Below, piece by piece: positions 33,301-40,412 of a DNA stretch of 64,000 nucleotides. A program made the translations under genes and the position numbers. Source of the DNA: DASYXT01 sp035934555 (lineage in GTDB: Bacteria > Verrucomicrobiota > Verrucomicrobiia > Limisphaerales > UBA8199); contig DASYXT010000049.1 in NCBI GenBank assembly GCA_035934555.1, positions 1-64,000 of the forward strand. The letters run 5' to 3'. Position 1 is the stretch's first letter; every line of letters begins with the position of its first letter. The notes beneath the pieces were generated by a model. The model saw only the letters and a program-made list of their open reading frames with translations. It was not told the DNA's origin and did not search any database.

Positions 33301-35007
33301 GTGATCGCCCTGTGCGTGGATGCCAACCACGACGGCACAATCGACACCACTTACTGGGGGCCGGACGCAACATCCTTTCTGAGTCCCTTCCGGTTCTGGA
33401 TCAATGACGACCATGACGAACCCGCCAGCGCCAGCAATCCCGACCGCGACTTGAACGATTGGGGCACTCCTCCGCTTGTGCCCCCCGATTACGCCTATGG
33501 AGCTATTCGTTGCCAGCGAAACCTGGAGGACTTTGCCCGCCTCTGGATTTGCGGTGTCCCGACGTTAACCACGAATGAGAATTATTCGCTGCGATTGGCA
33601 TGGACTGACATTCGGGCTGGTGCACCCAGGATGCGGCTTTATTGGGCCAGCGAAACTAATGGAGGCACTCGCTACCTGACTGATACAAACATCGCGGCCC
33701 AGCAGATTGCAGAGAACAATTCGCCCATTGGGGAAGTATCTCCAACCAACACGCTCACTTTACCAGCGAACGCATTCCGTGATGGAGTGAACAAGTGTTT
33801 TCTGTTTGAGGCGGGCGCAGCAGGAAGCGGGCAATTGACTTTGACCATAATTAGGGGAGGAACGAATGACATTGCCCAAACTTCAGCGTGGTTCGATTTC
33901 CATAACATCACGGATTTTTACGAACAGGCGCTTGTGACCAACGTACTCCAGGATTGGCCGAGCATGGTCGAGACGAACCTGGCAAGCGGTTTCACAGTGC
34001 TTTCCTATGCGAAGCTAAATCCAGGCGACACAAAACAATTAGCTGTCTTCGTTCATGGTTGGAGAATGGGTGTTTGGGATTGGTATAACTTCTCGGAAAC
34101 AATGTTCAAGCGCCTATGGTGGCAGGGGTACCAAGGCCAGTTTGCCGCTTTGCGCTGGCCAACGAGGAACGCTAATACAGAACTGTTTCCTCAGATGGGA
34201 TACATTACATACAACAGAAGCGAGCACATTGCGTTCAAGTCTGGGACTGGCGCAGCCGCTTATTTGAATGATTTGCGCAACCGGTTTCCAGATTACACGA
34301 TCAGCGGTTGTGCCCACAGCATGGGCGGAATCGTGATGATGGAGAGCTTGAAGGAACTCGTTGGCACTGGCCAGCAACCGGTGGACAATTGCGTGCTTAT
34401 GCAGGCGGCTGTCCCAGCGCAGTGCTTTGACACAAACGCGCCAAGCTTCCAGATGTTTACCAATACCGAGAACGTAGTGCCCACACCGGATATTTACCGC
34501 GATTACGCCCGGGGGATCACCAATGCACTCCGTCCCGGTGGCAAGATTGCAAACTTTTTCAATCCTGATGATTTTGCGCTCTGGACTTGGCAGCTAAATC
34601 AGGCGTTCTATGTTGCAAACCTACTTGGCAACGGCGTTACCACCATGAAACCGAATGCCTTTTTTGGATACTCCACGGATGGTACAAACAGTACCTTGAG
34701 TACGAATGTCTGGAACCAGAGCTTTTACGCGATCATTTACGGCGGCTATTACGGAAATGAGCCTACACGAGCCGTAACCGACCCGCTTGAATTGATGCCA
34801 TTCGTGGCGAGACCAAGGAGTCTCGCGGTTGGTGCGCAGCCCAATGTGTATGGGCAAATCCAAGGGCAACAATTAGACCTCGAAAACCAACTGGGCTTTG
34901 GTGCTGAGATTAGTGACCACAGCGGCGAGTTTAACCGGAACATTCAGGAACCGCCGATATGGCCCTTCTATTCCGAACTTAGGACAAACCTGTTCCCGCA
35001 GCAATGA
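30331..35007 (+). CDS. Large secreted LamG protein with C-terminal alpha/beta-hydrolase
   Basis: This is 1558 residues. The signal peptide is about 1-31 (PILLACIGVMLWLLTLPPELHA). A LamG/ConA-like domain follows at about 45-265 (GTVAFWFAPTWAG, NFWHFLALTYDATN, TIGSDGSGTIQAHGMFDDL). A dockerin-like calcium stretch at about 390-400 (DSDGDGLTDAYELL) and a fibronectin-like part (PPAPQGLTASFVKSTATVSW) come next, then about 650 residues of strand-rich sequence. An alpha/beta-hydrolase follows with the oxyanion motif AVFVHGWRMG at about 1231 and the nucleophile elbow CAHSMGGIV at about 1326, as in lipases/esterases. The ending has no sorting motif. It is likely exported and acts on esters or polymers outside the cell. 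It is the largest cargo of the island and overlaps the next gene by four bases. Confidence 0.85.
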   Translation: MRIMKMTCRPILLACIGVMLWLLTLPPELHASPPSPGGETNTILQSWSFQDTNNWSNDGGYLPLSYTNLDVSDLGDGTAVVVDATNYAWLRYNVVETNGTNLTVNHGTVAFWFAPTWAGTNQGGTGPGDWGRLIEVGTYTTNASYGWWSLYFDPAGTHLYFSSQTNNGMQDTYLSAPISCKTNFWHFLALTYDATNCALYLDGQLVTNGLALSFWPGTNVLTNGFTIGSDGSGTIQAHGMFDDLVTFSYPLDASTISGMFLNGVVYFLLNPANAANLTQAPSQPVTTPTFEAITGSGFLTPIATNTSCLTSSNVWLTNLSAAFTNNGTMNLTFTIAGGSNGCVYDVFATPALEYPLTNGQWYWMGQGAHCVTYTITNLPAYSAMFILGTPQDSDGDGLTDAYELLVSHTDPHDPDTLGLGISDGWQVAYGYYGADPFSEPFNNGWTLLDEFLNGLDPTVYNQPPAPQGLTASFVKSTATVSWNPSSGAVTGYKLEKYDPAVYPATTNDFLLSASADQYVDAGQELPDDDLEDGPPIYRLQAIYGTHNSAWSAWVPLYSPDPVQFWGSGYLAHGPQGQIFVTIPAPPQQAQSVRIVFANAWPSNQTWIVPLSSFTNNAYLLPPATVPEFVTAGNWFAELRDAATNLLGTVKLVYYGYEYYPFYDGRQQLQQNLSFLLRAAGATSPFEFTLNDGSTVVYSCPADHAVASFVELFYDDPGYITPTLDVFTPFRNDYFLRNFAFTTNDLNANGTLDSVSGYTAGVGPEIVYPPVYNFPGPTNGTHIDPILAPTDFPWTFFQSAYTTDSTFLSGADIGYGAGGFALPSSGVNLFGLAFQSVQMAYETNGTLDPELVSRPATVPDYGNNVFYPSTAAPVLATTNYYFGVPFTDPLPGDGVFALTNSTPTLIAGIGQPYWLAGYAKQAIINGDSSKFGFLGQYFAGAYLIDTNGVVTTNQTGILSEYGEFFPTQPGPTALVTMTNWGENASGAAVVNVIALCVDANHDGTIDTTYWGPDATSFLSPFRFWINDDHDEPASASNPDRDLNDWGTPPLVPPDYAYGAIRCQRNLEDFARLWICGVPTLTTNENYSLRLAWTDIRAGAPRMRLYWASETNGGTRYLTDTNIAAQQIAENNSPIGEVSPTNTLTLPANAFRDGVNKCFLFEAGAAGSGQLTLTIIRGGTNDIAQTSAWFDFHNITDFYEQALVTNVLQDWPSMVETNLASGFTVLSYAKLNPGDTKQLAVFVHGWRMGVWDWYNFSETMFKRLWWQGYQGQFAALRWPTRNANTELFPQMGYITYNRSEHIAFKSGTGAAAYLNDLRNRFPDYTISGCAHSMGGIVMMESLKELVGTGQQPVDNCVLMQAAVPAQCFDTNAPSFQMFTNTENVVPTPDIYRDYARGITNALRPGGKIANFFNPDDFALWTWQLNQAFYVANLLGNGVTTMKPNAFFGYSTDGTNSTLSTNVWNQSFYAIIYGGYYGNEPTRAVTDPLELMPFVARPRSLAVGAQPNVYGQIQGQQLDLENQLGFGAEISDHSGEFNRNIQEPPIWPFYSELRTNLFPQQ

Positions 35008-35678
35008 AATTACGATTCCTACTTGTTCTCTCAACGGTGATCGTGCTGGCGTTGGTGGTCGTTCATGTGAACCGACCTAGTTCGCAGTCAGCCAACCATC
35101 CGCCCCTAACTGCAACGCCAGCTTCCCACACAGGTCCAGAGAACAGCCCCGCCTTGTCGAAGCCAGTTTCACCAAGCCAGCAGTCGCAAAGAAATGACAT
35201 GTCAGATGCACAGGGCAACTGGGCGAGCCACCCGTTGCCACCGGGTAATAATCTCCAAGAGCAACTGGATGAACTCGCACGACGACGGGGTGTTCCCCTA
35301 AGCATCCTGACACAGCAAGCTTTAGCGCAGTGGTCTAATGCAATGAACCAAGCCGCCCAAGAAATAAATCGACCGATTGACTTCTATGGAAAGGCAGTGG
35401 ACGAAAAGGGGGAGCCTCTCAGTGGCGCCAACGTGCGCTTTGGCTGTCTTGTCTTTCCAGAAAACCACTTCATGACCAACGCAGTAACCGACGCACAGGG
35501 GCTGTTTTCGCTAACGGGCGTAACGGGAGCGGTGCTGAACGTTCGAGTGAGCAAGGAGGGGTATGAGGTAGTGCCAGGCACGAATCAGAACAGCTTCGCG
35601 TATTCTTCGCCAACGGGCGCTGGGTTCTACCCCGATCCAAACAATCCGGTCACTTTTTATCTTCGGAAGAAGCAATAA
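35004..35678 (+). CDS. Membrane-anchored protein with carboxypeptidase-regulatory-like domain
   Basis: This is 224 residues. The N-terminal hydrophobic helix (LRFLLVLSTVIVLALVVVHV) is an anchor or uncleaved signal. A Ser/Pro/Thr-rich linker (about 28-70) and a helical stretch (LQEQLDELARRRGVP) follow. Last is a strand domain of the CarboxypepD_reg type (about 123-220: DFYGKAVDEKGEPLSGANVRFG, DAQGLFSLTGVTGAVLNVRV, KEGYEVVPGT). Such domains bind proteins or sugars rather than catalyse. The ATG overlaps the stop of the big secreted hydrolase gene (ATGA), so the two proteins probably work together at the cell envelope. Confidence 0.75.
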   Translation: MKLRFLLVLSTVIVLALVVVHVNRPSSQSANHPPLTATPASHTGPENSPALSKPVSPSQQSQRNDMSDAQGNWASHPLPPGNNLQEQLDELARRRGVPLSILTQQALAQWSNAMNQAAQEINRPIDFYGKAVDEKGEPLSGANVRFGCLVFPENHFMTNAVTDAQGLFSLTGVTGAVLNVRVSKEGYEVVPGTNQNSFAYSSPTGAGFYPDPNNPVTFYLRKKQ

Positions 35679-35699
35679 GCTACCAGGAGGCGGATTTGG

Positions 35700-36267
35700 C
35701 CTGGTGTGGACGGACAATCTCCAAAAATGCCTGGACGATGGGAAACTGGCAGGCGCGGCGCTAGCTAAGCTAGCTATAGCTAGGGCGCTGCGCCAAGGTT
35801 GGCAGACTGTACGTCCTAGTGTCTTGCTCATTTCGCCGGTCAGGAAGGAGATTTGTGCGAGCAATTCCCGGTCGTTCGGACGGTAACCATCCGCCTCGGC
35901 CTATCGCCTGGCCCGGTTCAGCGTCTGCCAGGCCAAGCGCAAGTTCTTCTCGACCGGCCCAAGCAACCGTCTGCCACGGCCAGCCGGATAACGCTTGCCG
36001 TCTATGCCGATACGGCGCTCGCGGACTGGCTCAGTGCCCATGGCAACGTGCCGGTAGGCCGTACGCAGGCTGATGGAGAACTCTGGGCCATCTTGGCCGG
36101 TTGCTTTGTCTTTGGGCGGAGCCGGGTTGCCTTTTTGATGCGAACCAGCAATTGTGCCAGGCGGGATCAATTGGCATCTGGCACAAAACCTGGACGACGG
36201 CCCTTATGTGGCGCTGCCATGCCCTGACGGGAGCAGATTTCACGATTCCCGGCAAGGAATCTCCCGA
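35700..36267 (-). pseudogene. Remnant of an unidentified regulator/partition-like gene
   Basis: The minus frame 35901-36170 reads PEFSISLRTAYRHVAMG (helix-turn-helix-like), then ERRIGIDGKRYPAGRGRRLL and LRLAWQTLNRARR. The 'IGxDGKxYPA' string after an HTH is something I associate with plasmid/phage partition or regulatory proteins. The sequence beyond the stop (ELLAQISFLTGEMSKTLGR in another frame) seems to continue it, so the gene is probably frameshifted. The AGCT-rich palindrome GCTAGCTAAGCTAGCTATAG (from 35761) lies inside. The stretch has no intact gene. Confidence 0.35.
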
Positions 36268-36488
36268 TAGGCGTCTACGTCGCCTGGCGGGCCGCAGGAC
36301 GCACCGGAGAGCAGTCGCCCTGCTGCTTCTTATCCACCCCTTCAGCGCCAGCCAACGGTAAAGGCTGGGGCGGGAGATTTGGGGCATCTTGCAGACGTCT
36401 GCGACGGGCATCTGCTCGTCGGCATGGAGTGCCTTAGCGGTCAAAACCGGTGGATCATTAGGGGAGATGGGTTTGCAATCCGCCCACC
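36268..36488 (-). pseudogene. Truncated copy of the island serine resolvase gene, inverted
   Basis: Read on the minus strand, 36341-36488 encodes KPISPNDPPVLTAKALHADE followed by QMPVADVCKMPQ and ISRPSLYRWLALK. This matches residues about 150-197 of the intact resolvase at 38282-38920, with about 80 percent identity by eye. The DNA match runs on past the stop region (CGTCCTGCGGCCCGCCA shared) to about 36268. The catalytic N-terminal half is missing. It is the decayed end of a second resolvase module in opposite orientation. Confidence 0.75.
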
Positions 36489-36692
36489 CTACTGCTGCCC
36501 AGGACGCTCAAAGCTGGCCTCGTCATGATCCCGCTCGTCTATGCCTCTCTTGACGGCCTCTGGATAGTGCCTCAGAACCAGGTCTGGGTCTCCCAGGCTT
36601 GACCATCTGTTTAGGTAGGCCCTGTCTTCAACCCACTGTTCAATCCGCCGCGAGGCGGCGATCCCAATCTCTTTTGCTTGCTGATTTGTCAT
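36489..36692 (-). CDS. Small hypothetical protein next to resolvase remnant
   Basis: This is 67 residues from MTNQQAKEIGIAASRRIEQW (an ATG at 36719 would add nine residues). It is soluble, with a helix and then LGDPDLVLRHYPEAVKRGID and an acidic tail. It ends directly where the truncated resolvase begins, so it may itself have been cut or brought in by the same rearrangement. No family is known. Confidence 0.4.
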   Translation of the reverse strand: MTNQQAKEIGIAASRRIEQWVEDRAYLNRWSSLGDPDLVLRHYPEAVKRGIDERDHDEASFERPGQQ

Positions 36693-36862
36693 AATAATAA
36701 GAACGCTTTTTGCGCTCATCCAGATTGGCGCTGGCAAATGGCGGCGGTGATGCTGCGGCTCCAGCGGTGTATACCAAGGCCGATGCGAATGGACCATGCG
36801 TGTTTGAGAGCGTTCATGCGTGCTCGCAGCCGACCTCCGGCTAATCCGTGGTTGTACCCCAC

Positions 36863-37270
36863 TCAAAACGGCCCGTTTCTGCCGATGCGAGGCTTCGGAA
36901 GACTGGCGACCTTCTGCTCGATCTTCGCCAGCCATGACTGGTGCTTCTCAGGTGGGGCAATCTCGACGTGCTTACGTTTCGATGACCATTGCAGCTTTCC
37001 AATGCGGATTAAGGCTGTCATGTGCTGCCAGGCTGTTTTTATCAAGCCATCCCGCTCCTCCCGACTGCGGTATCCTGGCACTTTGGCAAAGGCATGAGCT
37101 AGGGCGGTGTCCCTAATCGGCCCGTCGTGCTCTTGGACGATGTGCATCAACTCGGCTTGGATCGGATGCAGGCGACCGATGTTGCGCCTACGGGCTTCTT
37201 CCTCGGCGCAGAGCCGCTGCTCGATCATCCGGCTTTTCCAGCAATTGTAAGGCTCTACCAGGATAGTCAT
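36863..37270 (-). CDS. Hypothetical protein, second gene of a coupled pair
   Basis: This is 135 residues from the ATG at 37270, which overlaps the upstream stop by four bases; the longer frame is rejected because it runs back through that gene. It is mostly helical and basic (MIEQRLCAEEEARRRNIGRL, HPIQAELMHIVQEHDG). The motif DTALAHAFAKVPGYRSREER and a following WQHMTALIRIGKLQWSSKR look like a winged-helix fold (helix, helix, beta-wing). It could be a DNA-binding protein. No family is recognised. Confidence 0.6.
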   Translation of the reverse strand: MTILVEPYNCWKSRMIEQRLCAEEEARRRNIGRLHPIQAELMHIVQEHDGPIRDTALAHAFAKVPGYRSREERDGLIKTAWQHMTALIRIGKLQWSSKRKHVEIAPPEKHQSWLAKIEQKVASLPKPRIGRNGPF

Positions 37271-37821
37271 ATCAGGGTTGTGGTTGGATTTTTGAGCAGC
37301 GCCTGCCTCCTCAACTTGCGAGCCGCCGCAAGTGCGGCTTGTCTCGTGAGACCTCGATGCAAAGCACGGCTCCGCAACCCTTCTTGGATCAATTCGGCGT
37401 CCAGGTGCGTTGCGATGACCTCCAGGGCGGCGATACTCGACGGCAGCATTTGCAGGAGCTTGGGGTCGCTGAGTGCGGGGTTGCGTGCCATTGACGCCAA
37501 GACCTGGCAATAACGCTGTCCCCACGGCAAGCGGCCAGAGTTGTAGATGGCCGTCATATCGCCGTGCGCAAGCTGGCGCTGATAATCACCGAGGATTTTC
37601 CCCGCACTGATCAACCAGCCCGTCGAGAACGCCAGGCACTCCAAAAGTTGTCCGGCCAAGTTGTCGGCGACCTGGACAAGCTCTGCGTTCATAGGCGGCT
37701 TGGAGGGTAGGTGTCCAGGCGTTGGCGCTGCTGCGGGTGTAGTGGCAGCGGAGGATGATGTTCGTGGTGATGGCGGCACGGTCGATTCGCCGTTCTCAAG
37801 ATTGGTGCGTGTAACGATCAT
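37267..37821 (-). CDS. Hypothetical protein, weakly DUF3102-like, first gene of a coupled pair
   Basis: This is 184 residues. The Ser/Pro/Ala-rich N-terminus (about 15-40) is probably disordered. The rest is helical: STGWLISAGKILGDYQRQLA, HGDMTAIYNSGRLPWGQRYC, QVLASMARNPALSDPKLLQMLPSS. The 'G..L...K..L.HG.....W' arrangement resembles the DUF3102/ParB-associated helical modules found in plasmid and phage regulatory proteins, but the match is weak. The basic C-terminus follows. It overlaps the next gene by four bases, and the pair may be a partition or control unit of the island. Confidence 0.6.
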   Translation of the reverse strand: MIVTRTNLENGESTVPPSPRTSSSAATTPAAAPTPGHLPSKPPMNAELVQVADNLAGQLLECLAFSTGWLISAGKILGDYQRQLAHGDMTAIYNSGRLPWGQRYCQVLASMARNPALSDPKLLQMLPSSIAALEVIATHLDAELIQEGLRSRALHRGLTRQAALAAARKLRRQALLKNPTTTLI

Positions 37822-38243
37822 GCTTTACCTACGCTCACGGCCCCGAAAGTCGTGTGTCCCGCTGCGACCAGCGGCGGATGGTGCGGGGTGCCCCGTGTAG
37901 ACACCGTCCTCGCACCCTCGACCCTGGCTGACCATGCGATGTGTCGTCTAGCCGGTGGGGTATCTGTTGCCGCTATGCGCCCTGAGCTATCCCCAGCCCG
38001 CATCCGAAATAACCACGCACTGCTTTTGTACTCCATTATGCTGGCTCCGCCATGCGGTATGGCCCCATTGGAAGCGAGGCTGGCTCCCGTGGGAGGAGCC
38101 AAAAAGCGCAGCACCGAACGCCGGTCTGACGCCCAGGGGGAGTATGTCTCACAAAACGACCGTTTGATGGAGCATCCCGGCCAGGATGGGAACCTTGGGC
38201 GTTTCAGGGCGGTTTTGGTCTCAATAACACGTCTCTTTTATCT
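37822..38243. other. Intergenic stretch upstream of the resolvase with GTCTC motifs
   Basis: There is no supported gene. The frames on both strands lack recognisable content. GTCTCAATAACACGTCTC (38218-38235) holds a direct GTCTC pair. CGAGAC at 38276-38281 and CGTCTCG at 38294-38300 extend the same theme across the promoter. This is the likely res/operator region of the serine recombinase. Confidence 0.4.
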
Positions 38244-38272
38244 TTGACTCGTAAACTCATATGTGCTATGAT
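38244..38272 (+). promoter_or_regulatory. Sigma-70-type promoter of the resolvase gene
   Basis: TTGACT (38244-38249) and TATGAT (38267-38272) are separated by 17 bases, a near-consensus housekeeping promoter. Transcription would begin about 38279, only a few bases before the ATG at 38282, suggesting a very short or leaderless message. CGTCTC/CGAGAC inverted motifs surround it. Confidence 0.65.
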
Positions 38273-38281
38273 AAACGAGAC

Positions 38282-38920
38282 ATGAGCATTAAAACGTCTC
38301 GATTGATAGGATACGCACGAGTCTCCACCAACGGCCAAGAACTCCAACTCCAAACTGACGCCCTCCTCAAGGCTGGCGTCCCGAAGAAGCTGATCTTCGT
38401 AGACAAAGTCTCCGGCGCAAAGTCAGCGCGGCCAGGTTTGGATGAATGTCTACGGCAGCTTCGGGAGGGGGACACCCTGGTCGTATGGCGCTTGGATCGC
38501 CTGGGCCGGTCTGTCCGGCACCTGATTGACCTGGTAGAGGGGTTACGCCAGCGCAAAGTGGGGTTCAAATCGATTTGCGACGGAGCCATCGACACGACCA
38601 CGGCGTCCGGCGAACTGATCTTCCATATCTTCACGGCCCTGGCCCAATTTGAGAGGCGTTTAATCCAGGAACGCACGCGAGCCGGTCTGACGGCTGCCCG
38701 TGCTCGTGGGCGGTTGGGTGGGCGTAAGCCTATCTCGCCCACCGACCCACGGGTTTTAACCGCCAAGGCGCTCCACGCCGACAAGAAGATGGCCGTGGCG
38801 GACATCTGCAAAACCCTCCAAATCTCCCGGCCAAGCCTGTATCGTTGGCTGGCGCTAAAGGACGCGTCGAGCCAGGGTGGCAACTCTCCGGCTCGTCCTG
38901 CGGCCCGCCATACGTCGTAG
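38282..38920 (+). CDS. Serine recombinase (resolvase/invertase family)
   Basis: This is 212 residues from MSIKTSRLIGYARVSTNGQE; the ATG at 38261 lies upstream of the predicted start of transcription. The catalytic Ser is in YARVS (about residue 14). The conserved LVVWRLDRLGRS (about 69-80), ASGELIFHIFTALAQFERRL and ERTRAGLTAARARGRLGGRK follow, and the C-terminus has a helix-turn-helix (VADICKTLQISRPSLYRWL). It would resolve dimers or invert DNA at a nearby res site. It belongs to the short Tn3/Hin type. A truncated inverted relative lies at 36268-36488. Confidence 0.95.
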   Translation: MSIKTSRLIGYARVSTNGQELQLQTDALLKAGVPKKLIFVDKVSGAKSARPGLDECLRQLREGDTLVVWRLDRLGRSVRHLIDLVEGLRQRKVGFKSICDGAIDTTTASGELIFHIFTALAQFERRLIQERTRAGLTAARARGRLGGRKPISPTDPRVLTAKALHADKKMAVADICKTLQISRPSLYRWLALKDASSQGGNSPARPAARHTS

Positions 38921-39130
38921 ACGGCCAACGGCAACAGCCTCGTCAGGGTTGGACCTTTGCGACGACCTCCGGCCACGGTGCCGGGGTGGCCCCAAAAAGC
39001 CCCAGGTTGCAGGCAAGGGCCGCTCCTTTTGGCCGGGGAACACGCAGGAAAACCTTGTGACAAGGGTACCACAAGGTTCTGGCGGTTGGTGAAACCAGCG
39101 TCCAACCAGGGAACAAATGGCTCTTGGCGA

Positions 39131-39150
39131 TTTGCCTGGACTGCCTGGAC
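39131..39150 (+). repeat. Island repeat TTTGCCTGGACTGCCTGGAC, right copy
   Basis: This is identical to 24152-24171. It lies 30 bases past the stop of the integrase gene in the 260-bp spacer between resolvase and integrase, which otherwise shows no gene. Confidence 0.55.
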
Positions 39151-39180
39151 CGGTCGGACGGCCTCGCTTCCAGAGCCGTG

Positions 39181-40410
39181 CTATTTCCGCTCCGTAAGCT
39201 TGGCTATCTGGGCCTGCTCGTGCTCCTTCGATACGTATGCACCGTACGTGTCGAGGATCAGCTTGGCGTCACGATGTCCCTGCCATTTGGCAACGACTCT
39301 GGGATCAGCACCTTGCTCCAGGGCACGGATGATAAACGTGCGCCGGAGCGCCCTCGGTGTGTACACCGGCATCTGGAGGCGCTCACAAGCTCCGTGGAGC
39401 GCCCGTTCGGGATCGCGCCAAACAAACACCGGCTTGCCGGTCTGGATACGTCCGGAAGCCCTCAGAGCTTGCAAGATGACCTTTCCGTGGTCGAAGATGG
39501 GCACTTGGAAGGCTTTGCCCGTCTTCTGCCGAACGAAGCTTACGACGCCGCGCTCAAAGTCGATATGCTCTCCCCGCAGATTTTTGACTTCCTTCTGGCC
39601 GATGCCGAAAGCGAGCATAAAGTTGAGGATTTCGCCGGACTCTGGAGAGACCCGGCAGACTTCCTCGATCAGCTTCCAAGCTTCCTCCCAAGAAGGCTGT
39701 TGCCGGATGGTCTGGGTGCGCTTCAACGGCTTGAGCTTGGCCGCAGGATTTCCAGGAAGCCAGCCGGTCTCTACGGCGTGCTCAAGGCAGCGGCGCAGGG
39801 TCTTGAACATCACATCGTTGACACTGGTCGGGTTTAACCCGTCTGCTTTGAGCGCCGCCTGGATTTCCCTCAGCCGCGTGATGGTGAGGCTTGCCAGGGC
39901 CGTACTGGGAGCCAATACCCGTCCCAACATACGCCAATGTGCCTCGCGAGTATCGCGGGTGCCTTGAGCGACCGACCAAGTTCGCTTCCAAGACTTGAAG
40001 CATTCAGCCAGGGTATGCGCCTCCGTAGTGGACGCGGGAGGCGTGGCGGGCGCTGGTATCGCCGGAAGCTCCGGCACGTCGAGTTGGTACTCCTTGATGT
40101 ACGCTCCAATGACCTTCTTCGTCTGCTGTGACCAGTAGTTTGCTGGCTTTGGCGTGCTGATGCGGTTGGCCTTTATTCTTCCCACTTCGATGTCCTTCGT
40201 TCTCAGATTCCGCCAGCGGACGCGCTTGCCGTCGCGCCTGACTGACCACAATTGGCCGGTCTTCCGGTACCGGTACAGGCCCTTCTCGACACGCTCGTAT
40301 CGAGATGTGTTAGGACAACTGTTAGGACCGGAGTCAAAAAGCCCATCAATTACCGAAGAGTGGAATAGTTGTAAATGGCTGATTTCACAAGGGTTTTGTG
40401 AGGTTTGCAG
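39181..40410 (-). CDS. Island tyrosine recombinase (integrase)
   Basis: This is about 410 residues if read from the CTG at 40410; the open frame continues without an ATG or GTG straight through the tRNA-Val gene, so the true start is unresolved. The N-terminal GLYRYRKTGQLWSVRRDGKR is an integrase strand domain. The core-binding region is about 115-225 and the catalytic region about 230-405. The usual first Arg is Gln (FGIGQKEVKNL) and the usual His of HxxR is Arg (TPRALRRTFI). Arg of RRTF, the GHRD motif and the nucleophile Tyr (LDTYGAYV) are present. I recall such Q-type cores in island integrases of this and related phyla. Its position beside the right core marks it as the enzyme of this island. 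Confidence 0.85.
   Translation of the reverse strand: MQTSQNPCEISHLQLFHSSVIDGLFDSGPNSCPNTSRYERVEKGLYRYRKTGQLWSVRRDGKRVRWRNLRTKDIEVGRIKANRISTPKPANYWSQQTKKVIGAYIKEYQLDVPELPAIPAPATPPASTTEAHTLAECFKSWKRTWSVAQGTRDTREAHWRMLGRVLAPSTALASLTITRLREIQAALKADGLNPTSVNDVMFKTLRRCLEHAVETGWLPGNPAAKLKPLKRTQTIRQQPSWEEAWKLIEEVCRVSPESGEILNFMLAFGIGQKEVKNLRGEHIDFERGVVSFVRQKTGKAFQVPIFDHGKVILQALRASGRIQTGKPVFVWRDPERALHGACERLQMPVYTPRALRRTFIIRALEQGADPRVVAKWQGHRDAKLILDTYGAYVSKEHEQAQIAKLTERK
40309..40328 (-). repeat. Putative right integrase arm-type sites
   Basis: GTTAGGACAA (40309-40318) is the exact complement of TTGTCCTAAC at the left end, and GTTAGGACCG (40321-40330) is a two-mismatch copy. CTGTTAGGAC (40319-40328) also matches the left GTCCTAACAG in inverted form. 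The sites lie about 115-130 bp from the right core, at nearly the same distance as the left pair, and fall inside the 5' end of the integrase frame. Confidence 0.55.
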
Positions 40411-40412
40411 GA

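Noticed and set aside
36031..36444. A 137-residue minus-strand protein
   Set aside because: Its start is the C-terminus of a truncated resolvase and the rest drifts into unrelated sequence; treated as a pseudogene instead.
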